This document shows, piece after piece, positions 13,643 through 25,201 of a stretch of DNA of 64,000 bases. Made by a program: the position numbers and the translations under genes. The DNA is from Periplaneta americana (lineage: Eukaryota; Arthropoda; Insecta; Blattodea; Blattidae). The DNA is taken from NCBI RefSeq assembly GCF_040183065.1, contig NC_091121.1:66439787-66503786 (forward strand), read 5' to 3'. The notes beneath the pieces were generated by a model that was not told where the DNA came from, did not search any database, and saw nothing but the letters and a program-made list of their open reading frames with translations. The number at the start of each line of letters is the position of its first letter. The stretch's first letter is position 1.

Positions 13643-14140
13643 GGAATATGTATTATATGTCTTGCTCGTGTTAAATTTTACCGTACCTGGTTAACATGTT
13701 TCGGCCCGTTATTGGCCTTCTTCAGAACTGGTTGTTGCTGGTCTTGGTGCCTTTTGTTTTGTTTCCTGTGGGGGTGTGTTTGTGTAGTGTAATGTGGAGT
13801 CAAAGGGTGTGTGTGTTCTGAAATTGAGTTGTGTGTTGAGAATTTCATTTGGATGTGTTTTTATGTGTCTGTATATTTCCAGAAACTAAACACACTAAAA
13901 CTGTACGAAATATACAGACACACAAAAACACATCCAAATGAAATTCTCAACACACAGCTCAATTTCAGAACACACACACACACACTCTTTGACTCCACAT
14001 TACATTACACAAACACACCCCCACAGGAAACAAAACAAAAGGCGCCAAGACCAGCAACAACCAGTTCTGAAGAAGGCCAATAACAGGCCGAAACATATGG
14101 TAAAAAATTTAACACGAGCAAGACATATAATACATATTCC
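13643..14140. mobile_element. 500-base palindrome of inverted Penelope-like 3' ends
   Basis: The left arm (13643-13879) and right arm (13917-14140) are inverted copies around a 37-base loop, with few mismatches. The right arm encodes KLYEIYRHTKTHPNEILNTQ and then FRTHTHTLFDSTL. This resembles the region after the GIY-YIG endonuclease in Penelope-like retroelements. Each arm carries CTGAAGAAGGCC...GGCCGAAAC, a hammerhead-ribozyme-like core (14067-14095 plus; 13695-13735 minus). Penelope-like elements are known for inverted or tandem copies and for hammerhead motifs. The family assignment is by pattern only. Confidence 0.6.
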
Positions 14141-14689
14141 ATATTGTAATATGTTAAATAAAGTTCATGTTCATAGGTTACATATTTGTCTCAACTTATT
14201 TGTTTAGTATTATACCTAGAAACTGCTCTATAAAATATGACTAGTAATGAACATTCTGTAGATGAAGGCAGCATATTTTGAGGTAATAAGATGTAGAGAC
14301 AGTTGGTGAACCATAGATTTGATTTCAGGATTTCTTTGGAAATTGAAAGAATTGGTTAGCTTTAGAAGGTTTTATTAAGTAATTAGTCAAAGAATTATAA
14401 TTGAACGTGTGGTCAGTCATTGATGGTAACTGTTGTTTCCTTTCCAGAACATATGGCTCAGTAATTTCCACAGGCAGTAAGTTTTTAAGGTTTCTTGACT
14501 TGTGTTTTATGCTATTTGCATTGCATGGAATATATGCTGATTTGCTTTCTTACTTTTAAGCCTACATCAAATATCGCGTGTGTTTGCATGACAAGAGGAT
14601 TTGTTTGTAGTGTCTTTCAGTATTAGAGTACAATCTGAATGGTTTTCATAGTAATTGAATATACAATGCGACCAATTTAAAACATTACC
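14141..14689. other. Unassigned sequence
   Basis: No repeat boundary or coding frame recognised. Confidence 0.4.
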
Positions 14690-14806
14690 TCTGAACAATA
14701 CTTTTATTTGCCGACAACTGCACTACCAGCTTCAGTCATGCAGAATGCATTTGGTTGTAAAAGAATCTCTTGGACAGTCGCTCATCAGTACCACTATTTG
14801 TTAGTT
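14690..14806 (-). repeat. Unclassified repeat R1, copy 1
   Basis: On the minus strand it reads GAGCGACTGTCCAAGAGATT and TTCTTTTAC, then GGTAGTGCAGTTG and GTTTTAAATTGG. These are shared in order with 16484-16615, and more weakly with 52187-52285. No tRNA-like boxes or terminal inverted repeats are evident. Confidence 0.5.
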
Positions 14807-15296
14807 GTTAGTACAGTAAAAATAAAAATTAAATATCGGTACATAATTTTATTTAGAAGCACTCACCATCCTCGAAGATGAAGAATGTTTACTCCTGACA
14901 TTCACACATTTTTTATATCTGCAAAATAAATTCATTATTACCTGGTGCAATTTCTCTTTTATGAAGTAGATTTCTTAGGATACTGTATGTAATACTTCAA
15001 CTGTTCCAGGCTATATGGAAATTTGTCTTACGCACTGTCTTTAGTACTCTCCCAAAGGTAAAAATCACAACTTTTCTTTGTGTGTTTTACACTATATACC
15101 CTGACTAAGATCAAGGCCTATTATGACATTAAAATTACACAGGATTGAGGTATGACAATTATTGAACTTACCCAATACCTATGGGACGGAGTTGTTAAGT
15201 TTTGTATTGGACCAGCAATCTTTACAAGATAGAATTTCACTCACTAACTCTATCCAAGAAGTGCAAAGAAGGTTTACAGACCAGTGTCAAAAGTTA
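14807..15296. other. Unassigned sequence
   Basis: AT-rich, nothing recognised. It ends at the left TTATTCGTCTT target copy used by the next two insertions. Confidence 0.4.
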
Positions 15297-15571
15297 TTAT
15301 TCGTCTTTTTTTTAGTGGGTTATTTTACTACGCTTTGTCAATATCTTAGGTTGTTTAGCATCTGAATGAGATGAAGGTGATAATGCCGGTGAAATGAGTC
15401 TGGGGTTCAGCACCGATAGTTATCCAGCATTTGCTCATATTGGGTTGAGGGAAAACCGTGGAAAAAACCTCAACCAGGAAACTTGCCCCGACCGGGAATC
15501 GAACCCGGGCCACCTGGTTTCGCGGCCAGATGCGCTAACCGTTACTCCACAGGTGTGGATTTATTCGTCTT
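15297..15571 (-). mobile_element. SINE family A, flanked by TTATTCGTCTT
   Basis: Minus-strand family A element at 15308-15560: head at the right (TCCACACCTGTGGAGTAACG in reverse), tail at the left with TAGTGGGTTATTTTAC. An 11-base direct repeat TTATTCGTCTT flanks it (15297-15307, 15561-15571). The right copy is shared with the LINE-1 insertion that follows. Confidence 0.85.
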
Positions 15572-16329
15572 ACTTACTTACTGGCTTTTAAGGAACCCGG
15601 AGGTTCATTGCCGCCCTCACATAAGCCTGCCATTGGTCCCTATCCTGAGCAAGATTAATCCATTCTCTATCATCATATCCCACCTCCCTCAAATCCATTT
15701 TAATATTATCTTCCCATCTACGTCTCGGCCTCCCTAAAGGTCTTTTTCCCTCCGGCCTCCCAACTAACACTCTATATGCATTTCTGGATTCGCCCATACA
15801 TGCTACATGCCCAGCCCATCTCAAACGTCTGGATTTAATGTTCCTAATTATGTCAGGTGAAGAATATAATACGTGCAGTTCTGTGTTGTGTAACTTTCTC
15901 CATTCTCCTGTAACTTCATCCCTCTTAGCCCCAAATATTTTCCTGAGAACCTTATTCTCAAACACCCTTAACCTATGTTCCTCTCTCAACATGAGAGTCC
16001 AAGTTTCACAACCATAAAGAACAACCGGTAATATAATTGTTTTATAAATTCTAACTTTCAGATTTTTTGACAGCAGACTGGATGATAAAAGCTTCTCAAC
16101 CGAATAATAACAGGCATTTCCCATATTTATTCTGTGTTTAATTTCCTCCCGAGTATCATTTATATTTGTTACTGTTGCTCCAAGATATTTGAACTTCTCC
16201 ACCTCTTCGAAAGATAAATTTCCAATGTTTATATTGCCATTTCGCACAATATTCCCGTCATGAGACATAATCATATACTTTGTCTTTTCAGGATTTATTT
16301 CCAAACCTATTTCTTTACTTGCTTCCAGT
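15572..16329 (-). mobile_element. 5'-truncated non-LTR retrotransposon (LINE-1 here), RT C-terminus open
   Basis: Carries the end of a reverse transcriptase, which copies the element's own RNA into a nicked genomic site. About 245 codons are open from the right edge to a stop at 15588. Motifs in order: EIGLEINPEKTKYMIMS, FKYLGATVTN, a thumb-like LYGCETWTL block, RLRWAGHVACMGE, GKRPLGRPRRRWED and WINLAQDRDQWQ. The catalytic YADD region lies upstream and is missing, so the copy is dead on arrival. After the stop comes a (TAAG)n tail at 15572-15585. The flanking repeats are TTATTCGTCTT at 15561-15571 and 16330-16340. The lack of stops points to a recent insertion. The style is RTE- or CR1-like; the clade is not settled. 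A decayed relative is at 48577-48800. Confidence 0.85.
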
Positions 16330-16483
16330 TTATTCGTCTTACAGTGCATAATATTGTTAGGAAGTTTGGAGAGACTGGAACATGTTTTGATCCAGAAAAC
16401 CGTTTATGGTATTATAATGTAGAACGTTTTTTAAATAAAGCTGTATACTGTATATTATTTTCAATATTAATGTAATAACAACT

Positions 16484-16615
16484 ACCAATAATGACGAGTG
16501 ACTGCCCAAGAGATTCTTTTTCAACTATCTTGCAGGCTCCATAACAGAAGGCGGTAGTACAACTGCAGGTACAGTAGTTAAAAGTGCCACTTACTGGTAA
16601 GGTTTTAAATTGGAA
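16484..16615 (+). repeat. Unclassified repeat R1, copy 2
   Basis: GAGTGACTGCCCAAGAGATT, TATCTTGCAGGCTCC, GGCGGTAGTAC and GGTTTTAAATTGG are shared with 14690-14806 (inverted) and 52187-52285. The element limits are uncertain. Confidence 0.5.
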
Positions 16616-18295
16616 ACATTCTAGAAAGGCTATATAAAGTTGTGTGGATATTAGTCAATAAGTATATTTTTATTGTAGTGTATATTACTTTTGTGCGAGA
16701 TCGTGCGTATTTGCTTAGTTTCCGCACAAAACCAATCTGCGGAAAGTCTAAAATTCCACATTCAGTATTCCCAACCTAACACACACAACAATTTCCCTCT
16801 TCTTACCGCTGAAGTGACATATTGATTTTACTGCTTTAGGCTTTTAACATATCATTTTTAGAGACGTTCAATATAGTAATAATTATGAACTGGAAACTTA
16901 CAACTGCAATTTCACCTAAATTGCACTGTTAACTATTGTTTTTAAATATTTGCAAAAATTAAGTAAACTCTACAATTCCACTAAAGGTGCTGCATTCGTG
17001 ATGCAAGTAACATTAAGGAAGCCGTGAAAAAATCAACAAGATTCCAGACTCATCATAGACTGGGAGAAAAAAAAGACAGACTTATATCACGGCCTGGTGG
17101 AGTATAGTAAACACAGAAAACATTTTAAAGCAACAATGTTGAAGATAGATATTTTTGTTTTGCAAATTTGCCGTCATTGAACAGAAACCAAGATGGAGAT
17201 TTCATTGCAACTAATTAGAAATTCCTCTTTCAGGTATGTTTCGCTTTTTCAAACTTTTCCTCGAACATGAAAACTTCAACATACCGCTCTTGTAACGCAT
17301 ATTACTATTACATTCACATTTGACACAGATTGCAGACAGGAATATTTTGTGTAAGCAGATTTTTTAAACGTAATGCAAATTCTTGATGGTGGTGTGGTAG
17401 GCCTATATTTTTTTTTCAGCCTTTCTGGTATGTTGCTGTTCTGCTATATTTGTTCTTTTTTTGTTTTTTTTTTTTGTTTTTTTTGTTTTTTTTTTTTCTT
17501 ATTGAACTGTCGAATTTTATTGAATTTTATCCATGGAGGTCATATCATATCAGGGAAAAATAATTACCATTATCTAGAAAATAAAATGACAGCTGGTATT
17601 GAATAGCGTACACTTTCGCAGTACCAGAGCCGTGGTTTTTTGTTTGTTTGTATTAACGATAAACGCAGAAAATGATTTTTAGTTGTTGTTAGAAATAAGT
17701 ACACTTTTAAGTTAGTGTTAAATGTAGTTCATCTATGACAATATTTTTTTACGTACGTTTTAATTTGCGTGATAAGCACGAAACACAGTGTATATATTTT
17801 AATATTCTTCATTTTAAAAGCAAAATATACCAAATTTTCCACGATAATACTTGGAACATACTTAAACCTTCTGACTTTTTTATTTATTAGCTATGTTGAA
17901 AGTCACAGTCATTGAAAGAAATTATTTTTGCCTGACATTAGTTTGACCACCCCTTGGGAACATTGCTTTCGGCCTGTATGAACATAAAAGAGGGAATTTA
18001 ACAGCATTTGAAGCAATGAGTGTTTATTAAACACTCCGCATATTTCAAGACAAAGAGGGAATTTAACTTTTCGTACTCGAGGTAGCCTAAATGAATCTTT
18101 GCAAACTACATACAGCACCTTCAACTTAAGACGCAACCCAGGCACCAGAAGGCAGACAGTACTCTCAAGCAGTAACACCCAGTGGCGTTGTGGGGTAATT
18201 GGATTGCTAAGTGGCCCGGCATGCATTCTTTCTGCCCATATTTAGTCTTAGTTTTTTTTTCTGTAAAATTAATTTAATGGTGTTTATTTCCTTAT
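16616..18295. other. Unassigned AT-rich sequence
   Basis: Includes a T-rich tract at 17455-17500. A 13-base GAGGGAATTTAAC occurs twice (17992 and 18056). At 18180 a CAGTGGCG string resembles a hAT end without a partner. No coding frame is convincing. Confidence 0.35.
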
Positions 18296-18356
18296 CTTAA
18301 GACATAAGATGTTCAAAATGACCTCCTCCAGCTTCACTACAACGCTCACACTGGCA
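18296..18356 (-). pseudogene. C-terminal scrap of a mariner-like transposase
   Basis: The minus strand reads CERCSEAGGGHFEHLMS, ending in a stop. GGHFEHLL-stop is the terminus of the DDE transposases found more completely at 50482-51343 and 53572-54446. Only the last 20 or so residues remain. A truncated SINE abuts it. Confidence 0.55.
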
Positions 18357-18482
18357 AAAGCTGGGAAACTATCGGTGTTGGACCCCGGACTCATTTCACC
18401 GGCATTATCACCTCATCTCATTCAGATGCCATATAACCTAAGATGTTGATACAGCATCATAAAATAACCTACTAAAAACAGT
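18357..18482 (+). mobile_element. SINE family A, 5'-truncated
   Basis: Only the 3' half remains: AAACTATCGGTGTTGGACCC, CCGGCATTATCACC, and the tail ATGTTGATACAGCATCATAA with AATAACCTACTAAAA. The truncation is typical of incomplete target-primed reverse transcription. Confidence 0.8.
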
Positions 18483-19865
18483 CCGTCCAATAGGTCAGCA
18501 AAAAAGACTATACATAGGATACAGTATGCCAGAAATGACTTCGATATCAAGGATAGTGGAAACGTGTATTTTCATGAAAAATGTACCTCAGCAATCTGCC
18601 TGAATTTGTGTAATGGAGAAGGAATTAGGAAATTAATTTTTTACAAAACTCATTTATGTTGTTCCCCTACTTAATCCGCGTACTCTACAATGTTATGTGA
18701 ATTGCATGTAAAATACAGATATTAGTGAAATAGTTTAGACGTAGATAATTTTGTATGTAATAGATAAGATTATATCTATAGATAAAATGGAACGTTAATT
18801 GAATTGAGAGTATGTATTGTATTAAACGAAGTCCATATTGCTGTGAATGTGAGTAACTGACGATTGTCAGTCTCAAATTGTAGAATTCATATAACATTTC
18901 ACAAGTTTTGCGAAAATTCAGTTCTGTATTATGCTACTAAAGGTATTACTAAACGTTCTGTATTTTCTTGAACTATCGTTCAAACGCACATATAATTTTG
19001 TAATTGTTTGCTGGTAACCTAAATAGAATCAGACTTTAGTTGTTCGCATTGCACACAAAATTAATTTTTATAATCCCAAAAAAGTAAGATGTCTATTAAT
19101 TGTACTGTTGAATTATGCACGCAATAAAAGTTTACATAGACTAGCTGTTCGTAATTCGATATTCGAAAATTATAGAAACATTAAATAAAAAGTATTAATG
19201 ATTTTGGAGAGAGATTATTTTGCTTACGACTTGGCAAATTCCTAACAGTAGGCTCTTAAGAGAGTTACGAAGCTCATGTTTTCTCATTTCAAACAATAGT
19301 AGGTCTATATTATGGACATCGACCCAGTGAGATACGATATCTTAACAGCCATCTACAAATCCTCTTAAAGACGTTAGACTAGAAAGAAATGCATGTTTTG
19401 AGAGTACACACATTTCCACCATAGTAAAGCAATTGGAACCTTAATTCTGTAGCTAATTATTTATTTTTCCAATATAAGTGGGTTGTCTAAACCATTTCAC
19501 TTGTCACTTTATCATAAAACATCATTAAAGCCGATTTTGAGTAAGCTTAAATCACATTTTTTTCCCCGAATAAAAGTCCATTAGATTTGTTAGAAAAATT
19601 ATATTTCAGGTGCATTATTTACATTTGAATTGAGTCATACTGAATATGAACAAAATCAGTGTGTTATTTAAAAATATACGGTACATAAGTAGTATGTCAA
19701 AAATTTATTTTTTGCGTCATAATACTGTAGCAATGGTACACAATAAGAATACTGTATCTCCTGGGTATGAGGAAATTTGGCAACCATACTGATTGTTAGT
19801 GGTAATAAAATGTTTATGAAAGAATTGCAATAGTATAAGATATTCCCATATCAAAATCATTAACC
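18483..19865. other. Unassigned AT-rich sequence
   Basis: Short open frames only. No repeat edge recognised. Confidence 0.4.
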
Positions 19866-20107
19866 ACCGGCGTAGCTCAGGTGGCATGCGCGTTTGTCTG
19901 CTGATCTGGAGTTGCACACTGTCTTGGGTTCGATCTCTGCTTGGACTGATTATTACCTAATTGGTTTTCCCGAGGCTTTGTGTAAAGCGAATGTGAGGTA
20001 ATCCTATGGCGAATCCTCAGCCTCTTCTTGTGAGATACCATTTATCTCGATATTATGAATTCCATCGACGCTAAATTACTTTGTAGTTGATACAACTAAT
20101 AAAAACA
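19866..20107 (+). mobile_element. SINE family C
   Basis: The tRNA-like head GGCGTAGCTCAGGTGGCATG with B box GGGTTCGATCTCTGC is followed by ATTACCTAATTGGTTTTCCC, TATGGCGAATCCTCAGCC, and a tail ATCGACGCTAAATTACTTTG with GTTGATACAACTAATAAAA. This is the most complete family C head in the window. Confidence 0.8.
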
Positions 20108-21090
20108 GAGATAATGGTAGTCTGACATATTTGTTTGTAATGAATCTTATGACCTGTAACTGAGTCATGTGTAATATTACTTCACTGTTCTACAGTTCCC
20201 ATGACTAAGCCTAATTAAATGTACTTCACTAGTATATCTATTAAAATATTACATTGTTTCGTTAATTTACATGTATTTCTACTGGAAAATGTAGGCCTAT
20301 TTAAAACAGACATGTCAAACTCAAGCTTTTGAATTTGGGTACCAACTCTTTGGTAATGAACGACCCATATGTCTGGCTGTGTAGATAGTTGAAGAGAGTG
20401 AAGCGTGAGAGTGAGTTGAAGATATGGTATGTAAACCTGGGCATCAGCATAGAGAGTATAATAATTCCACAAAGTCAATGGTACACTGCAATAGACGTCA
20501 GGAAATGTGAAGAACAAGTTAAAATTCAATATAAATGTGAATGAAGAAAGAAATACACTTTTTATTGAAAGTTAGTGATAGTATCGAGCCTATTTGTTAT
20601 GCAGCACGTTAGTAATTTGCAGAACATATAATATTCGCATGCCCCCAGGCCCCTGCCATATAAAGCAGTGGTGTTATCTTGAATAAGTTAATTACTGATG
20701 ATTATTAGTTATATGTAATCACTACTATAGGTTTACATTTATTTGTGACGTAAACAAATTTAAATAACATTTAAGTTTCGTAACAAAAGTACATTTAATT
20801 TTCGTGTAATAAGCTTGTCTTATGTTGTTAAATTAAAATAACACGTTGCACATTATAATAATTATTTGATTGTTGTCGCAGAGAATATAATTTTATTTTA
20901 ATTATACTATTTATTTTTCATATTTTATAATTTATTTAGTTGCACATTTTATTAACCTGTATTTTAATGTGACTATTACACTTTTACTACGTCATACTAC
21001 TTTTGTTCAATAAAACGGTACGGAAGGACGTCTTTCAACCAATCATGGCTGCTTATCGCACAGTTTTATCACTTTCCTAGCATTTGTTTA
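20108..21090. other. Unassigned AT-rich sequence
   Basis: No recognised feature. Confidence 0.4.
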
Positions 21091-21091
21091 A

Positions 21092-21784
21092 TTTTATCAC
21101 TTCCCTAGCATTTGTTTCTTTGTTTGCCAACATTTAAAATTGCAAATTCTTTACGGTACTATAAAACATGCTTTGCGATCGTCATTTGTTTCCTGCATAG
21201 ATAGTCGACTGAAAATGGCGACTCCGTTCAAACATTTTGATGAAGGAAAATTAGTGAAATATAATTTTTGTAAGTCAAATAGGGCCATATTCATAGATAT
21301 TCTTAGCGCGGGCTTCCGGTGGATGATCAGCGAACGTTTTTCGTATTCATAAACCAGTGTTAGCAATGTGATATGATATGAATCCTGTACGTAAGTAATC
21401 AGTCAATAGCCGGGGCTAGTTTAGCACGCTCGTAGCGCGGGCTAGCGAAATGTCTATGCATAGCACCCTTAATATCTATTTTATAGTATTAGAGTACTTT
21501 ATTTCTTCTAATCTTTATATAATTTCTTTTGCTTTATCACCTCCCTACCATTTGTTTCTTTGTTTGCCAACATTTCAAACTTCAAATTTCTTACGGTACT
21601 ATAAAACATGCTTTGCGATCGTCATTTGTTTACCGCATAGACAGTCAACTGAAAATAGCGGCTCCGTTCAAATATTTTAGTGAAGCTAACATTAGTGAAA
21701 TAGAATTTTAGTTAGTCAATTAATATTTATTTTATTGTGTTAGAGTACTTTATTTCTTCTAATCTTTATATACTTTCTTCTTAT
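21092..21784 (+). repeat. Tandem segmental duplication, one copy interrupted
   Basis: Unit 1 (21092-21530) and unit 2 (21531-21784) share TTATCACTTCCCTAGCATTT-type starts, GGTACTATAAAACATGCTTT, GCGATCGTCATTTGTTT and GAGTACTTTATTTCTTC. Unit 1 is longer because of an insertion at 21282-21470, and unit 2 preserves the empty site. Confidence 0.7.
21282..21470. mobile_element. Small insertion in the duplicated unit (MITE-like)
   Basis: About 189 bases absent from unit 2. The ends GGGCCATATTCATAGATATT and, inverted, GGGTGCTATGCATAGACATT are partly complementary, and GCGCGGGC occurs near both ends. The likely target is AATA or TA. Confidence 0.5.
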
Positions 21785-22364
21785 CGTGTAATAGTCAATT
21801 AAATCCCACTCGAGTTTTGACTTTCTCTAGATATATCAAAACCTCTAGTGAGATTACTGTTGATAAAAATGTTTAAGAACAAATGTAATTTTTTTGTCAG
21901 AATTGTTATTAATTGTGAATTTCATATGTTTATTTTAATAAACTTATTGTTTTTTCAACATTAACTTACAGAGCTGCATTTATGCGTAATTAATTAAAAG
22001 TACTAAACTGAGATCATAGAAAGTTTTAAATAAATAAAACGTAAATTTATTTAACGTATTTAGCTGAACTTTTCTACTTGAGATTAGCACCCACAGTCTG
22101 TCATTATTTTCCATAGGAAATTAATGTACGTGTTATAATTCCTCGTAGAATAAATGCTTTTCTTGCATCACGTTTTTCTCCTTGTCAATCATGACGTAAA
22201 ACTACCCGCTCGTAACCCACTTTCAAGGACGACCCAAAGCAACCCATTTCCGCAATCTAGTTTAAAAGTTTGTGCCTATAATGAACCTACAAAAATTATT
22301 GTAGGTTTGTTATGTTTCATTCTCTTCCTTATTCGTATAAAGATGGTTTAAAAATAAACTAATA
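21785..22364. other. Unassigned sequence
   Basis: AT-rich, nothing recognised. Confidence 0.4.
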
Positions 22365-22835
22365 TTGACCTTTGGAAAATGAACTAAGAAAGATACTAGT
22401 GAAATGCTTAGTGTGGAATATGGTATTGTATGAGACAATTATGGAATTGCGACGAAATGAAGAGGAACAACTAAAATCATTTGAAGTGTGGTTATGGAGA
22501 AGAATGGAGCTTGTGAAATGGAGAGATAAAATAAGAAATGAAGCTGTGTTAGGAAGAGTGGGTGAAGAAATAATGGTGCTGAAACTGATCAGAAATAGAA
22601 AAAGGAATTGGCTGGGTCACTTGCCAAGAAGAAACTGCCTACTGAAGGATGCACTGGAGTGAATAGTGAACGAAAAAAAGTTGTGGGCAAAAGAAGATAT
22701 CAGATGCTAGACAATATTGAGATAATATGGATCATATGTGGAGACTAAGAGGAAGGCAAAAAAGAGAGAAGATTGGAGAATACTGGGTTTAGGACCTGTT
22801 CTTGAGCAGAAAATAGTGAATTGACCTATCTTTCA
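22365..22835 (+). mobile_element. Non-LTR retrotransposon fragment (LINE-2 here), RT C-terminus
   Basis: The first 96 codons stay open and include ELRKILVKCLVW, ELRRNEEEQLKSFEVWLWRR, VGEEIMVLKLIRN, NWLGHLPRRNCLLKDALE. This C-terminal arrangement is common in insect non-LTR elements. A stop and frameshifts follow, and the 3' end (GACTAAGAGGAAGGC) matches copies at 24055-24536 and 34872-34965. 5'-truncated and inactive. Confidence 0.75.
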
Positions 22836-24005
22836 ATACAATAAATGACAATTTAATAAATGATAGAAAATCAAAATAATATTACTGTACAGAGGTGTGT
22901 TTCTCATATTATGGAGAAAAAGAAATTAAATAGCTAGGCGGAAAGATAAAAGTACAGTAAATAATAAATCACAAGTAACGCGTATCGGTCAGCACTTCAG
23001 AATGAGAACTGATTGTGACTGATAACCATACTTAGGTTTAACTACTAAACACGATGTTAATTAATACGATTGTGATGACAGTAAAAGTGAAGTTGCTCCA
23101 CATTAAAGTTAATGCTAGTAATAAAACTTAAGATTTGGTTTCGAAATAATGTGTTATACATCATCCATTATTCTGAAATACCCAGAAAAATTTAATTAAA
23201 TCTACTTCACGAGTTCAGATAGTATACGATTTCATTAGACATTTCCCCGTATTTCTACTGGATATTGTAGAACTCTGACATTTAAACTGTTTGAAGCTTC
23301 GTACGTAATGTTATGTAGATCGATTCTAAAAAGAAATAATTGTCGGTTTCGTATAATTTATTTTTTAAATTACGACGGTGATTTAAAAAAATAAAAAATA
23401 AACTAACATTTCGATACAAGTATTAAATGACAATTTCAAGAATGAAGATTGATAGGAAATTGTGCAACGTCGTATGGAAGATATATAATTAAACAGTGAC
23501 ACAATTTGTATATATAGTGAAATATACTGGTTAGTCGCGGAACAAATGTGTTAAAAATTGCGTACTGTCCCGTCAAACCCGGGACTTTTGTATGAAGTTA
23601 GCCGCCTTCTTAGCATTGGAATAAAATATTGATTGCTTTAAAGTCAGGAATTTTAATACATTTGCAGGAAACTCTGGGTACTAATCAACTTAAGAATCAG
23701 TACATACGAAACTTTCTTTCTGCTTTACCTTCTTGAGAAATGTTGAGAAAGTGCTGTTCCCATCATTGTGTGCAAACAAACATTTCATTCTTCGCCAAAC
23801 TGGTATCATACTTGTACTACATTATACGCTGTTCCCATTTACAATACAGCGGACCATTTATCTGCCATTCATGCGTCGCTTATGCAATCCCCATCAGGTG
23901 CATCCTATTGTCACGTTTATTAACATTTTTAGATGATTATCTGCCTATATATATTGCGTTCGCAAGTTCAAGACTGTGACCTGGCAAAGAAATTCAATCT
24001 CGAAT
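22836..24005. other. Unassigned sequence between two LINE-2 fragments
   Basis: No recognised feature. The flanking LINE-2 fragments are in opposite orientation. Confidence 0.4.
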
Positions 24006-24009
24006 TCGT

Positions 24010-24054
24010 TCATTCATTCATTCATTCATTCATTCATTCATTCATTCATTCATT
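24010..24054 (+). repeat. (CATT)n microsatellite, the 3' tail of LINE-2
   Basis: About 11 units. It sits exactly at the 3' end of the minus-strand LINE-2 copy, where it reads (AATG)n. Confidence 0.9.
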
Positions 24055-24536
24055 GTTCTACCCAAGGGCAGGTCTTTCACTGCAAACCCAGCTTTCTCAA
24101 ATTTTTCCTATTTTCTACCTTCCTCTGTCTCATATGATCCATATATCTTAATGTCTATCATCTGATATATCTTCTTCCCCGAACTCTTCTCCCGTTCACC
24201 ATTCGTTCCAGTGCATCCTTCAGTAGGCAGTTTCTTCTCAGCCAGTGACCCAACCAATTCCTTTTTCTCTTCCTAATCAGTTTCAGCATCATTCTTTTTT
24301 AACCACTCTTTCCAACATAGCTCCATTTCTTATTCTGTCTGTCCACTTCACACGTTCCATTCTTCTCCATATCCACATCCACATATTAGCTCTATTAGCT
24401 TCTCTTCACTTCGTCGTAATATCCATGTTTCTGCTCCATACAATGCCACATTTCATACAAAGCACTTCTCTAGTCTTCCTTAGCTCTGTTTTCCAGAGGT
24501 CCGCAGAAGATGCTCCTTTTTCTGTTAAAAGCTTCC
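24055..24536 (-). mobile_element. LINE-2 fragment, minus strand
   Basis: Aligns with 22365-22835 over the NWLGH and RNCLLKDALE blocks. It also extends further 5', where KEAFNRKRSIFC can be read near 24525. Several frameshifts. The left end passes straight into the tail microsatellite. Confidence 0.75.
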
Positions 24537-24537
24537 T

Positions 24538-24551
24538 TAATAATAGTAATA

Positions 24552-24595
<44 letters not shown>

Positions 24596-24596
24596 C
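24538..24596 (+). repeat. (AAT)n microsatellite
   Basis: Imperfect then perfect AAT units. It forms the (ATT)n tail of the minus-strand SINE B next to it. Confidence 0.9.
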
Positions 24597-24940
24597 CGTG
24601 GCGCTACAGCCCGTGAAGGGCCTAGGCCCTAGACCGACCAGCCGGCTGCTGGCCTCACGCCCACATGCCGAAGCAGAGGTGGACGATCATCCAACCAGAA
24701 TGAAGGTATCGTATGGTTAGCACGATGATCCCCCCAGCCGTTATAGCTGGCATTCGCAACCGGATTTCGTTACCTATCGTAGCTCCCCAAGTGCATCACG
24801 ATGCTGGGTGGGTACCGGTCCCATACACTGGCCGAAATTTCATGAGAAAATTTCTTCTCACATGAGGATTCGAACCAGCGCGCATTTCGTAACGCGAGTC
24901 CTAGGCAGATGCCTTAGACCACGACGCCACGGCGCGGGAC
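24597..24940 (-). mobile_element. SINE family B, nearly complete
   Basis: The minus-strand head GCGCCGTGGCGTCGTGGTCT has B box GCTGGTTCGAATCCTC. The body has TTTCTCATGAAATTTCGGCC and GCCAGCTATAACGGCTGG, and the 3' end is GGGCTGTAGCGCCACGG followed by ATT repeats. The 3' end resembles that of LINE-3 at the right of the window. Confidence 0.85.
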
Positions 24941-24960
24941 AATATACAATAATATATAAA

Positions 24961-25201
24961 GAGTCCATTGCAAGAATGATGGATGTCACTTTCTTGTCGA
25001 AAATGAACCAAGACTGTCACTGCATAGCTTAAGACATATAGAATGTACATAGAGAGTTATATGGCATTAGCACTGATAATCATTGTCCAGTAATGATCGG
25101 AAAATTACAGTTAAGCTTTGAGCGCTAAGCATTTCAAACTTTCAATTGCTTCTCCTGCAAAATGTATTCCAAATGACATCCATCATTCTTGCAGTGGACT
25201 C
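24961..25201. mobile_element. MITE with 28-base terminal inverted repeats
   Basis: GAGTCCATTGCAAGAATGAT at 24961 is matched inverted at 25174-25201 (ATCATTCTTGCAGTGGACTC), and the match runs to GGATGTCA. It is non-coding, about 241 bases. The target duplication is not clear. Confidence 0.75.

Noticed and set aside
13610-14207. Overlapping plus-strand frames read as separate genes
   Set aside because: They lie inside the palindrome, and the same peptide is encoded in reverse in the other arm; they belong to an element 3' end.
17909-18226. 105-codon minus-strand frame
   Set aside because: No recognisable domain, low-complexity flanks and no splice support.
23733-24151. Plus-strand frames of 67-79 codons
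   Set aside because: No motif; the last overlaps the CATT microsatellite and the antisense of LINE-2.
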